DNA of 64,000 bases from Aristolochia californica (taxonomy: Eukaryota; Streptophyta; Magnoliopsida; Piperales; Aristolochiaceae), in contig JARWKL010000016.1 of assembly GCA_029961685.1 (NCBI GenBank), positions 15,072,157 through 15,136,156 of the forward strand, written 5' to 3'. A program made the position numbers and the translations under genes. How positions within the stretch are numbered: position 1 is the first letter of the stretch; every line of letters begins with the position of its first letter. The notes beneath the pieces are model-generated. The model had not been told where the DNA came from, did not search any database, and worked only from the letters and a program-made list of their open reading frames with translations. Below are positions 21,356-32,560 of the stretch, one piece after another.

Positions 21356-22253
21356 AATTATGTCCTTTTTTTCTCCTCACTTTCCATTGAATCTATTATT
21401 TGTAAGCCAATTAAGTAAGAAGTTTAATTGTTCCATTACTTTTTTCCCTTCTTCTTGTGTTTTTTCAGGATCTGGCGATGAAATAGGTGATTGAAGGCCA
21501 TGAACAAGGGGGTCTCTACTATTTAAATTTGCTTCAAATCACTACTACTTCCATTTCCCAAACAGAGCACAACAATGGCACAATAGACTAGGGCATCCGT
21601 CATTATCTTCGCTCAAGCACTTGCTTCTTTCCTTACAGTCTCTTTCAAATTTGAATTGTGAGTTGTGTCAATTGAGCAAATACCAAAGAACCACTTACTC
21701 TCCTCGGGTTTAACTTTAAAGTGTTGCTCCATTTTCCTTTGTCCATTCTGATACATGGGAACCCTTAAATATTTCCAATGTTTCTCCAACTAAGTAATTT
21801 ATTACATTCATTGATGATTTCACTATAATGATATGGTTGTTTTTACTCAAAGATAGATTTTAAGTTCTTTCCACATTTAAATCATTTTATGCCATAGTCT
21901 TAAATCAATTCAGTCATAAAATGCAAGTACTTCACTCCGATAATGCCAAAGAATATATGCCAAGGAAGTTTCAATCCTTTTGTAAGGATAATGGTATTAT
22001 TCAGCAAACCTCATGTGCTTACACCCCTCAACAAAATTGTATATTTGAACGAAAGAATCGACTCCTTAAGGTAGATCGCACCCTACTTTACTCTATGAAT
22101 GTGTCCTACTTTTATTGGCCACATATCATCATCACAGCTTAATTTCTCACTAATAGGTTTTCATCCTCCATACTCAATCATAAATCTCCATATTCCTTAT
22201 TATTCCCTAGTGAAGACCTATTTCCACTTTCCTTGAAGGTCTTTAGTTGTACA
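21356..22253 (+). pseudogene. Copia protease end and integrase fragment (element H)
   Basis: Plus-strand homology runs from the SQLSKKFNCSITF region through HNRLGHPSLSSLKHLLLSL, CELCQLSKYQRTTY, HSDNAKEYM and the SCAYTPQQN core to SLKVFSCTC. At the last point element A3 is inserted, and the coding sequence resumes after it. Several stops are present. The reading order matches family B, with which it is closely related. Confidence 0.8.
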
Positions 22254-22683
22254 TGTTGGAAGATGGGCTCCAACCCACATGACCAATGAAGTCTCACATA
22301 TCTAAGAGTATTATAAGATGGGTCACACTACGAATGAAAGCCCACAAGATGGACTCAAGCCCATAAGAAGTTGGACCCACCATGATTACCACGAGTCGGC
22401 ATCCTTATCACATAAGTTGGAAGATCAAGAAGGACTCGAAAAGGCATCGTTATCTTATGGTCACATCCAAGAAGAATTCAAGTTTCAGATATGTTTCTTT
22501 TATCTAGATTGAGTTATTTAATTATGCTAGGACTTATCTTTAAGTGTTGGAGTTTGGGTGTAATTGGAACAAAGGTAGTTTTATTGTAATTGGACTCTAC
22601 TACCTTCCTCTATTATAAATAGAGGTTCATGTACTCTGATTATAATAAGTCAATGAAGTATTTTTCTTTTTCATAAATTCACA
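22254..22683 (+). repeat. 5' LTR of family A copy 3
   Basis: It starts TGTTGGAAGATGGGCTCC and ends TCATAAATTCACA, with TATAAATAGAGG at about 22,614-22,625 as a likely TATA/transcription start region. Confidence 0.8.
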
Positions 22684-22904
22684 TTGGTAGTAGAGCAGGT
22701 TCTGTGAGTTGACTTGGTCAACCCACAGAGATAATGAGATCTTTTTTTTCTAAACCCTAAGTGTAGGTTCATAGTTAATTTTTTAGTCCCTACACTTATA
22801 GTTTGCTTTACATTTTTCACCCATATAATGAGATTTTCATAATACAAATTATATATTTACGAAAATATATTTGAGTCTACTTTCCAAATTAAAATGATTT
22901 TTTC

Positions 22905-23288
22905 CAATCAGAGTTATCTACAGAGAGATATCGATATTTGAATGAGCGAAGGTCAGATTACAAAAAGGTTCGAGGAGCAACAGCAAGTTTCAGCTTCTGA
23001 GGTATTTTATCCTATCAAGAACTAGACTTTATATGGAAAAATATATGTAAAAAGAAATATCTGTAATTCTATTCTTTTACCTATTCAACCAATTTTTTAT
23101 CTAAGTTATCTACAAAGATAAATCGATATTTGAAGAAGCAAAGGTCATATTGCAAAAGAGGTTCTAGTAGCAGCAGAAAGCTTCAACTTCCGAGGTATTT
23201 TATGCTACCAAGAAGAGACTTTATTTGGAGAATTATATATCAAAATAAATATGTGTAAGTCTATTTTCTTACCTATTTAACCAATTCT
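22905..23288 (+). repeat. Tandem repeat in A3 internal region, 2 x about 192 bp
   Basis: GTTATCTACA, ATATCGATATTTGAA, AAAGGTCA/GAAGGTCA, GTTCnAGnAGCA and GAGGTATTTTAT recur at a spacing of 192 bp. A more diverged third unit may lie at 23,490-23,590. The repeat does not encode anything recognisable. Confidence 0.7.
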
Positions 23289-23975
23289 CGGTATGATTTT
23301 TTTATAATGAGATATTAATCTTGTAAGAGTCAATGTTCATTATGGAAAAAAATGGAGAAACAGTACTTACTTCGGTCAGATGATAGAGACTGAAATCTAT
23401 CATATTATTTATCTTCTGATAATATTATTTTATGAAGAAAAGTTATACTTAGATGAAAGATATTTAAGTCTAGTTTTATAAGGAGAAAATTTCATGTCAA
23501 TTCGATCTATATTTAAAGATATATTTGCATTGGAAGAATCAAAGGTTATGCTGATATTCTGTTGTATTGAAAAATCTTAATTTATGGCCATTGTTTTGCG
23601 TCACTTTTTGAGTTGATATATCAGGAAAATATCTCACTTCTTCCTGGTTTGAGGGTTTATTTATACATCTCTGTTATTTGGACTTATTGTTACATCTATG
23701 ATATTTGGTTCAGAGCAATGCCGATTGACACACTACATATAGAAGACGGAGTGTGCCCTACATCTAGCATTAGGACTGGAGTACAGAGCAATGTCTTACC
23801 GGCTAGGAGTGATTTTTACTCTCACTTATATTATGCCAGCAAGGCCTCATGGAAAGACACAATAGAGTGAGGGGGAGTGTTGGAAGATGTGCCATTTTAT
23901 ACAAAAAGATTCAATACATCATTTGTAGCAAGCTGGGAGTTCATGATATTCTCTCACCCCTAGCTTGAGGGGGAG

Positions 23976-24310
23976 TGTTAGAAGATGGGCTCCAGCCCAC
24001 ATGACCAATGAAGGCCCACATATCTAAGAGTATTATAAGATGGGTCACACGACCAATGAAGGCCCATAAGATGGGCCCAAGCCCATAAGAAGTAGAACTC
24101 ATCATGATTACCATGAGTTGGCATCCTTATCACTTAAGTTGGAAGATCAAGAAGGACTCAAAAAAGCATTTTTATCTTATGGTGACATTCTAGAAGAGTT
24201 CTAGTTTGAGTTATGTTTGTCTTTTATCTATATTGAGTTATTTAATTATGTTTCATGTACTCTGATTATAATAAGTCAATGAAGTATTTTTCTTTTCTAT
24301 AAATTTAACA
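23976..24310 (+). repeat. 3' LTR of family A copy 3
   Basis: It starts TGTTAGAAGATGGGCTCC after a polypurine tract and ends TATAAATTTAACA. It is about 95 bp shorter than its partner, lacking the segment that carries the TATAAATAG box. Confidence 0.75.
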
Positions 24311-24405
24311 GTTTTGTACATGACACATCCCCAAATAATACTAAGTGTAGGGAGAGGACAGCAAAACACTTCTAAGTGATTGCAAAGGGAGCCAAGAAAG
24401 GTTCC
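24311..24405 (+). pseudogene. Remnant of Copia integrase C-terminus (element H)
   Basis: The first codons continue the domain interrupted by A3 (FVHDTSPNNTK) and homology then fades. The next sequence is a D-like LTR, so the rest of element H pol is not present here. Confidence 0.6.
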
Positions 24406-26831
24406 TATTGATTTTTAGGACTCCATGGATTACAACAAGGAGAAAGAAGAAAAGGTATGTTGGGGAGAAAATAGAAAGAAGAATGGGGTTGGGGTTATGG
24501 ACTTCTGTCCAAACCCTCCTTGGCGCTCTATTTATAAAAGAATAAAAATATAATATTATATTTATGCATTTCACCCTAGAAGGGTGATGAAGAGACAAGA
24601 AACATAAACTAATTACATCAATGACTCTAGCTTTAACCAAATAACATAGATGTAGTAATAAACTCCTCCATTACGGTGTCCTAACACTAGGGACAGACAC
24701 TCAAAGGATAGAAATGGGTGATATAATATAAGTTGAAACCAACATTAAAGGATCTCGACTAAATATAGTAATAATAATCACTATAGTGGTAATGCCTGTC
24801 ATTCACAAGACGACGACAAAAGACCCATGAGTACCAATAAAAGGTCTCAAATGACTTCAAACATCTATATAAATAAAAGGATCAACCAAAGCAATGCTCC
24901 AAAAGGGTTGGCCAAAGGGGTAAGTGAGAGTCAAATAAATGACTGTAGGAGAAAGACTGCCAAATAACTAACGGGTAATGGGTAAAGAGGAAGATAAGAT
25001 GTTAAGGCCACCATGTGCTTTATTTTCCTAAGAAGTTCAAATTCAGCATCAAATCAAATTCTGCATAGATGAACCAATGTCGACAACAGTCAGCAAATAA
25101 TGAACCCAGGGCAAGCAATCGAAGAGTTCATTTTTCAGTAATAATGTCTCAATCAAAGAGACACAATAACAACAGTGAAAATGGGCCAATGCCCAAATAA
25201 CTTATACCAAATATTGAAAGTTCTTAAAAGTAATAAGGACACATTAGATAATCTGTACCGAGTCCATTCTTGAATAAGGAAGATGTGTACCAATTAATTA
25301 GCTAAAGCCAAGTAATAAGGTGCCAATAATCTAAGATAATAATCAAGTCAGAGCCAAAGGACCAAGTCAGACTGAGGCAAGTGACCGAGTCGAGTCGACT
25401 CAAGTATCAGACCAATATAGCCGAGTCAAAAGAGGAATCGATATAGAACTCAGGACCTGGACTAGTATAACAGAAGCAGAGAGCAAGTGGACCGAGTCAA
25501 GCTAACTCAGTACGAGTTGACCCGGGTTCACCTGTACAGATTAAATACAAACAGACAACAAAGAAAGTAAACAAAGTAATAAACTCGATAGTAATTAACT
25601 CGAGTGGGTTAACTTTGAACCATTGTAGCAGAGAAATCAACCAGGAAAATAACTCGGTAGTAATCAACTCTGAACCAAACAACTAGAGTAATCAACTCGC
25701 ACCTAGTAGAGTATACGACTCGGAAATAAGGAAAACCAGAGTTTCCCAATGGACAACAGTAGCGAAGATACGATCCAGAGTCAACTCGGACAACAACAAT
25801 ATAGGAAAGATAGGATCAGATATACCAAAAAAAACACCAATAAGCCAGCAACTTAGTATCTTCTGCCGAAGCTCGAACCAACATTTCGATCTAACAGATT
25901 AAATTCAAACTCAGTTAGTAAAGTCAAAAAAAGAGAGACAAAAATCAATAGCAAGTAACTTGGCAATAATCAAGCAAGCAAATAACTCGGCAGTTAATCA
26001 AGTGGTATCTTCATCCTCTAGAAATGGCAACGCTTATTCTCTAGAGCCAGCAATAGTAAACTCGAGATTAATCAGCAACCGAAGATAAATTTCCAAAGAA
26101 AGGCCAGAGAAGGAATTTTCAAAAAAATAGTTGCAAGATCAAGATCAAATTTTAGGAAATCAATCGGCAGCGGTAGACAAGAACCCAGACGTGAGATTAA
26201 CTAGAAGGAATAGCAAAGACAGTTATGCAAAGATTTTCCAGTGTGAGTCCAAGAACATGATTCTGATATCTTTGGAAGAAAAAATGCGATTTGACAATGT
26301 AGACCGTTCCATCGTTGTTGGATCCTTGAGTCAGATGAATCAGTATTTTAACAATGGCAACCAACAGAGCAATCAGCGTGGTTCAGTAGAGTGATCAGCA
26401 GACAGCAGAATCACCGGGCTGAGTTAGGCAATATGGATCAATATGGGTATCAAATATAGAAAACTTCCCGGAAGACTTCCAAGAGAATAGGAGTCAAATC
26501 TTGCTGCCAAGTCCAATGACTTTCGAATACTTTGTTGCAAAAAAAAAAAAAAAATGCATTTGTAAGTTCTCTTCAAAGAGATTAGATGAGATCAATGTCT
26601 CTTTGATTGCTTTCCCCTATCCCATACAAGACATGCTGGAATTTTATGAAAAAACAACAGTGACATGCTTCTTGGGTGAAGAGCCAGTGGCACCTAGTGA
26701 TCAAAGCAATGATCGTTGTAGAGAAGTGCAAACGCAACGAACTGTAGCTGACAAGCAGAGATGGTAGAGGATTTCGGTACACAGTCTGTTACCAATGGAA
26801 CTAGTAACAGAAAAGATTGTCTTGACAACAA

Positions 26832-27330
26832 TGTTAAGTTGTGAAGCCTAATCACGCCCTACACTAAGTCAAAACGTAGATCGACCTTCGTGGTAAGGTC
26901 GTCGTGGGGGTTGGAAGGGCGGCAGGAAGTCCCCCCTCCTGGGGGTGTGGAGGACGAAGCCCCCACCTGGTCCACGGTATATTAATTGTTGTTTCATTAA
27001 TGGAAGTTTGAGAATTTTACTCTTGTATCGTGGTTGCCTTAGTTTCCTCTTTATATTTGGGGCACTGCTATTAGGGTTTTATCATCCAAGAAGCATCAGT
27101 TGCGGCCGAGAGAGGTTAGAGAAAAACACCTGTAAGTGTGTAAGATCTCTCTTGTAAAGTGTTTCATCTTCATAGTGGATTACTGCATTAGCAAAAGACA
27201 GGATATAATCTCACCTTAAAGTGAACCTATATAAATCTTGTTATTTGTTCTCGTGCTTGTTTTTTTCTTTCTTTCGCGATTATTATTATTGCTCTCGTTA
27301 GTTTAGAATTAGGGCGTCTAATTCCTAACA
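26832..27330 (+). repeat. Solo LTR of family C (about 500 bp)
   Basis: It begins TGTTAAGTTGTGAAGCC and ends TTAGAATTAGGGCGTCTAATTCCTAACA-like sequence, matching the LTR at 62,177-62,528 in reverse. Neither a primer site nor a polypurine tract adjoins it, so it is solo. No clear target duplication was found. Confidence 0.75.
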
Positions 27331-27825
27331 AAAGGAACCATTAAGATTAAGATTAACTCACCACCAACAATATGGGCTACCAACAACAGTAACTCACCAG
27401 ATTAAGATTCTAGCCCGAGTGAGGAAATGTAGTAACTTGGACAACAGAACCGGCAACAACATGTTCTATACTTTTTGTAGAAAAACTTCCAATCAATAGC
27501 GATTATATGACTCTGATTAATAGTAGAGTTTGTTATGAGATTTAATTTGACAATAGTAAACCAGTTCGGGATGTAATTTTTCCCGTCAAACGATCCCCTT
27601 CACCTCTCTCTGCTTCCCTCCTATCTTGGCGTTCACTCAGCAGATTAACAAACATAGGCGCTTGATTGAAAACCAGTATGCAGTGAGATTAAAGATACCG
27701 GTATGCAAATCAACACACTCATGAAGAGAAAATAAATCCATGGATTCACTCCAGGATAAACATTCCCTAAGCTTCAATGAGTAAACTTAAAAAGAGAGAA
27801 CATACCAATGAGGGAACTATTAGGA

Positions 27826-27960
27826 ATTAGACGTCCTAATTCAATACTAACGAGGAATAAAAATCGCAGAAAAAAAAATAATCAAGCACGAAAAACACAA
27901 GCTTTATAACAAATATGTTTCAAGAAGACAACTTCTTTCATACCAGTACACTACATTCTT
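27826..27960 (-). repeat. Truncated family C LTR fragment
   Basis: TAGGAATTAGACGTCCTAATTC followed by CTAACGAGGAATAAAAATCGC is the reverse of the 3' end of the family C LTR. Homology stops after about 135 bp. Confidence 0.6.
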
Positions 27961-28215
27961 TGATCAACCGAGCAAGGAAAAATAATGGGTTTCTGGAATC
28001 TTAAAAACTATAGTTGTTAATGGATTTTCTGATTTTCAAGACTCCTTATATCCAAGTTCTCCACCTGGAGCTCTATTTATAAATGAATAAAAATATAATA
28101 TTATAATTATGCCCTTTACCCTAAAAAAGTAAAAAAAAAGAGAAGAAACATAAATTAATTATATCAGTGTCACCCTAATTACATCATATCTTCCAATTGT
28201 TCCACTTTTTCTATT

Positions 28216-29344
28216 CCAAAACAATAGGTAGGGTGTCAATATTCCATATTTAATTAATTATTTATTTATTTATTTACCAAATAGAATAACAATGTAATAA
28301 AGAATCATACTCCACCTAAGTAATATTTTACCTATTTGTCATGTATTTAGTGGAGTGGAACCTAGTAAAACCCCCCTCCCCTTCCCTCCTCTCTCGAGGG
28401 AAAGAAGAGGGGAAAGTTTATTCCTGCACATTGTGGTCTCATTACATATTCCATTTATTTTTATTTATAAAAAAATATTTTTTTTTTAAAAGTATAACGA
28501 GTTTACCGTTAACTTCACTGATTTCATCTACCGGCCCATATTTGAAATATAGCCTTGTAAAAAATTTCAACATCTAACCTTCCAAACTTGAAAATAAAGC
28601 TTACAAAGAAGACCTTTTTACAAATTACCTTCTAAAAAAATAAAAAAGTACAGAGTTGCCTTCATGTAACACCCCCGCGAGTTTCACATCCCATGGGACC
28701 CAGCATGTGGACCCAGCATGTAACTTTGCAAAAGATGAACTGGTTGTCCATCGCTAAGTGACCCAACAAATGATCGTACGGTGGGCCCCCTTTAAAGAAC
28801 ATTTTTCAACCTTCGAAAACTGAGTCTCGATTTTCAAGGTTCAGATACCGAGGCCGCGTTGCTTCCAGGAGGGCACTGTGGGCCCTCATCCGTCCACGAT
28901 GTAGGGGTCTTCACCCGGCCTCCTTCATCGGAGACACTGACTGCCTTTCTCCTAATACTCCTTTGCTTTTCTTCCCGTCAAACGACAAACAATTTCCCTA
29001 ACTGAACTCTCCTCCTTCTCTCTCTCTTTTATCACAGACTCTCGACCTAACCAAAAAGAAAAGAGCAAAAGAGAGAGCTTATTTTTTCCCACCTTTACCT
29101 TTTTCAATACTCTCTCCCTTCCTCTCTTTCTCTGTCTGTGTAGGTCCCTGACTCTCTGTCCATCCATTTACTTATACAGCCTTCTTCTCCATTAACACGA
29201 CTCTCCGCCCTTCTCATAGATGGCACAACTCTCACGGCTTTCATCCTCTTCATCTCGGTCTCCAGTCCAATACACCTTTAACCGGCCACTTCATGGGTTC
29301 TGATCGCTTGAGGGGCGCGTCTTCCATGGTCTAGCTTCTAGCTC
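28216..29344 (+). promoter_or_regulatory. Upstream region and 5' leader of the CLE gene
   Basis: No gene is seen in 28,216-28,670. From 28,900 the plus strand is pyrimidine-rich with CTCTCTCTC runs (29,010-29,150), typical of plant 5' leaders. The exact promoter and transcription start cannot be fixed by eye. An AT-rich TTTATTTATTTATTTA repeat lies at about 28,258-28,275. Confidence 0.4.
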
Positions 29345-29641
29345 ATGTGCATGGCTGGTGATGAAACTACATGTAAGACCTCGGTCTCTCTCTTTATCTC
29401 CTTTTCCACCCTCTTCTTCTTCCTTCTCCTTATATTCGCCAACGCCCATGAACAAGCCGACGTCGTCATCATCGTCCACGATGATGGAGAGCAACGAGCT
29501 AGCCAGATCAACAGAGTGGAAAACAGCAAAGAGATCTATTCTGGCTTAGACCAACAGAAGAAGAGGGCATGGCAGGAGAGGCTTTTTAATGCTAGTGAAC
29601 ATGAAGTCCCTAGTGGCCCGAACCCCATTTCCAATAGGTAA
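29345..29641 (+). CDS. CLE41/44-like: CLE41/CLE44-type TDIF peptide precursor
   Basis: This single-exon frame encodes a 98-residue secreted precursor. A hydrophobic signal segment spans about residues 12-34 (SLFISFSTLFFFLLLIF), followed by a variable acidic middle and a C-terminal CLE motif HEVPSGPNPISN at residues 86-97, with one Arg after it. That 12-mer is identical to TDIF, the peptide made from Arabidopsis CLE41/CLE44. In known plants TDIF is cut out, hydroxylated on both motif prolines, exported from phloem and sensed by the LRR kinase PXY/TDR, keeping cambial cells dividing and blocking xylem fate. An in-frame TAG just upstream limits the start to the Met at 29,345 or, two codons on, 29,351. 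The total length fits the family (about 100 residues). The frame is intact. Family assignment is very secure; whether it is CLE41 or CLE44 is not resolved. Confidence 0.95.
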   Translation: MCMAGDETTCKTSVSLFISFSTLFFFLLLIFANAHEQADVVIIVHDDGEQRASQINRVENSKEIYSGLDQQKKRAWQERLFNASEHEVPSGPNPISNR

Positions 29642-31877
29642 GCGAAGGGAGCCATCAACATCTTTGATGGGTACTTACCATCCTCTTCTTTCCGATGATC
29701 ATTATACTGCAATATTGTGGTCTCATTACATATCCCTATAATTATTATTATCATCTTTTGCTTTCATCATACATCCAATCCGATAAACCAGCGATGATGT
29801 AAATGAGACTGATGTCTATATCATATAACACAAGATATATTAGTTCTTGAGAGTCTCCTTTAGTTTTTCAAGATAGCAGTGGCTTCGCGTCTTTGTTTTA
29901 CTTTTCTGTGCAATGGATTGAGAGATTTGTCTTTCTTGTTTGAAAAATGAAGAGAGATGATCAGGCTGAGAGTTGAAATAAATGAGGCATCAGAGATTGT
30001 AATAATTTTGATCGATTTTGTTGTTTTATATGGATTGAAACTTGGGATTCAATGATAAGGGAAGGTGCACCATGATTTTGCGAGAAAATGGCATCCAAGG
30101 CTTAGGTGGGGAGTTTCTTTCGAGTTTCATGTGCTGTAGGAGTCATACTATGCCTCTTGTCTTCTTCTAGATTATAACTGTAGTGAAAGTTGAACGAGAT
30201 AAAGAGGTTATATGTACACACTGTAGCTCCATTTCATTCCTGGAATGGTATTTGATTTGTCTTTAGTTAAAGAGAGAAAGGAAAAGAGCCGCAATGGATT
30301 GCTTAAAAACTCGAAACAAACGATCAAACATTTTTACGTTTAACATTTCATCCAGAATAAGGAGTTCAATTCAAATGATAAGAATGGCAACTGAACTCTA
30401 ATTCAAGTAAGAATTCAAATCTTTATTGCATTGCTACTTTGTTGTCCAAGAATTTACGTCGACTGATACTAATTTCTCCTTCAATAATCAACTTCACTTG
30501 CACTGCAACTTAGTACTTTCATTTAGAGCTCTTGAGTAGCTTTATGAGCCAATGGATGAAAATTATTAGAGATATAAGTGAAATCATGATTTGCACAGTT
30601 ACCCTTCACCTCAACTTTATTGACATAAAAAGGGACGAGGGCAGTACTTTTTGGAATCATCATCTGACTCTTACATTAGGGAATCTTCTTTTAGTGAGAA
30701 ATCAATACCTTCCAGCCCCTCTGCCATTCTTGAACTCAAGCGTTCGTAATATCCACCAAAACTGGGAATAGTTTTGCATATTTGAAGAAGGTTATTTGAC
30801 TATTTGTGAAAGGTATGGATATTAATTTTTAAAGCGGCAGGTCTTTTGTCACGTTAGATATTCCTTCATCCTACTCTGTCGTTGGCAGGATATTGATTGA
30901 TGGGATCGCATAGGAGTCTTCATGATCAAGAAAGCTCTCAAAGGGATATCCAGACAAAAAGGGCACAAGGTGATGTTGCATTTTAGAAAGCAAAATGCCA
31001 ATAAACATAGCAAACATCATGATTAAAGATTTGTAAAACACATAAAAGTAAGTCCAATTAAAGAAGTAAAGATGAGGGAATAAGATCAAAGAAAATCCAC
31101 AGCTCAGACTTAACTTTCTCGAAAGAAAGGTTTTTGGGTTGTTGGGAAATGGGATGAGAGACCAGATATTGTCCAGAAGCAACCCTAGCTAGCGGAAACC
31201 AGAACTTTTCAAAAGTAACACCTGTCTGGAGTCTGAACTTGCAGAAAAATAAATAAATAAATCTTCTCTTTCGATTTTCATTAGCTAAAAAAAAGCTCAA
31301 ATGAAAAAAGCAGTAGATGGGTCAGGAGCCATCCATACAAGAATACAAATGGACAATGATAATCTCAGAATTCTCAACACATCCTCTGTAGTTGTGGAGC
31401 CGGTCTTGTATCGACCCACAGGTGCTTCTTCCGACCCTGAAACCCATTTGGCAATTTTGATTAAGTAAAACAAAAACAGATCAAATTATCATAACTGGTG
31501 TAAGAATGTGGATGAGTGTAGTAGTTGTTAACCGTTTTCATGAGAAACAGTTTCTCATAGAGACACGATTGGTCTCAAACTTTTATGAGTTGCAACTGTC
31601 TGCAGTTGTAACTCCCTCGATAACACGATACCATGAATAACCTTGATGGGAAGTTGGCAATCTTGAATCAACGTTTTGGTCCCTTATCTCGTCACTTACT
31701 TACCCTTTAGTTTACACCATCGCTGAGATGATTAGAGACTGGAAACGTCAAACAGAAGCAGAGAACATATATTTTCTTAAGGAATCTGGTCGTATAGAGG
31801 GAGGTATAATTTTTGCTTCCGTTTATATTTATACTATGAATTTATGATGTTAGAAATTCATATTTAAGTCTTAAAGT
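29642..31877. other. Non-coding stretch downstream of the CLE gene
   Basis: It starts with the presumed 3' untranslated region. Frames at 30,532-30,771 (plus) and 30,871-31,300 (minus) show no recognised domain and are probably chance. No transposon termini were spotted until the primer-site-like sequence at 31,878. Confidence 0.5.
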
Positions 31878-32560
31878 TGGTATCAAAGCAGTACCTCTGT
31901 TTGGGGAGTGTCGTTTTTACAACAGAAGCATATAGAGTCGTGAATGTCGATGTAAAACTCCTGACGACCCGCGGCTGTCAAGCGGCCATGGCTGATCATG
32001 CAGACCAGCAGCGCTCAGCCTGAAGGCTGATCAGCGCTACTGAGCGCTCACTGCTCGCAATGGCCGACGACGAGAAGCATCAGCCTAATGCATCGGAGCC
32101 AGCGCCAGTGACCATTCTGAAGGGTTCGTCGGCAAACCTTAGTCTCTACATGCGGCTGGAGGTTGAAGATGACCTCCAGCGCGCAGAAACATACGAAGTA
32201 TGTTGTTGCAACTTCTTTTGTCGGTCATGTAATTTGGTTAAGAAGACTATTAAAGGAGATCTATTTGGAACAAAGTGAAGCAACCAAGATTATGCTAGAC
32301 AACAAATCAGCACTTGCTTTAGCAAAGTATCCAGTGTTTCATGATCGATCCAAGCATATTGATACAAGATATCATTTCATCCAAGAGTGTGTTAAAAAAT
32401 GGAAGTTGAGAAGGAATATGTAAAGTCACTTGATCAAGTTGTTGACATTTTCACAAAGCTTCTCAATTATGAAAGTTTTCAGAAGCTGAGAATGTTGATC
32501 GGTGTTGCAAACATATCAAGTTTAACAGGGGGCGTTAGATATTAAACTTGATTAGAATCA
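31878..32560 (+). mobile_element. Deletion derivative of a Copia element (primer site, gag start, RNase H)
   Basis: A primer-site-like TGGTATCAAAGCAG lies at 31,878. A frame from 32,060 (MADDEK..., then VTILKGSSANLSLYMRLE) looks like a gag N-terminus. At about 32,190 it switches to the C-terminal RNase H region: VATSFVGHVIWLRRLLKEI, LDNKSALALAKYPVFHDRSK, HIDTRYHFIQECV, then VVDIFTK and FQKLRMLIG in a shifted frame. Protease, integrase and RT are absent. A purine tract AACAGGGGGCG ends it at about 32,535, after which an LTR probably starts (TTAGATATTAAAC). Confidence 0.75.

Larger units (their letters stand above)
22254..24310 (+). mobile_element. Family A copy 3, complete but coding-less LTR element
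   Basis: The 5' LTR is 22254-22683, followed by a degenerate primer site (TTGGTAGTAGAGCAGG), an internal region of only 1.3 kb, a polypurine tract (GAGGGGGAG) and 3' LTR 23976-24310. It splits the integrase of element H within the conserved Cys-rich GCTCFVH region; the following codons continue at 24,311. A clean 5-bp duplication is not present: GTACA precedes the left end, but the right flank begins GTTTT then GTACA, suggesting a small deletion. No coding sequence is recognised inside. Confidence 0.8.
24406..28215 (-). mobile_element. Degraded D-like non-coding LTR element
   Basis: LTR remnants lie at both ends: 24,406-24,650 (TTGATTTTTAGGACTCC, TATTTATAAAAGAATAAAAATA) and about 28,035-28,215 (CTGATTTTCAAGACTCC, TATTTATAAATGAATAAAAATA). 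The interior is the reverse of A/D-type internal sequence: the GTCATTCACAAGACGACG repeat at 24,798, the TTGAC/GTCAA-rich leader at 25,370-25,700, and leader-like sequence to 28,020. A family C solo LTR (26,832-27,330) and a C LTR fragment (about 27,826-27,960) are nested in it. Open frames such as 26,131-26,394 have no recognisable domain. Confidence 0.55.
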
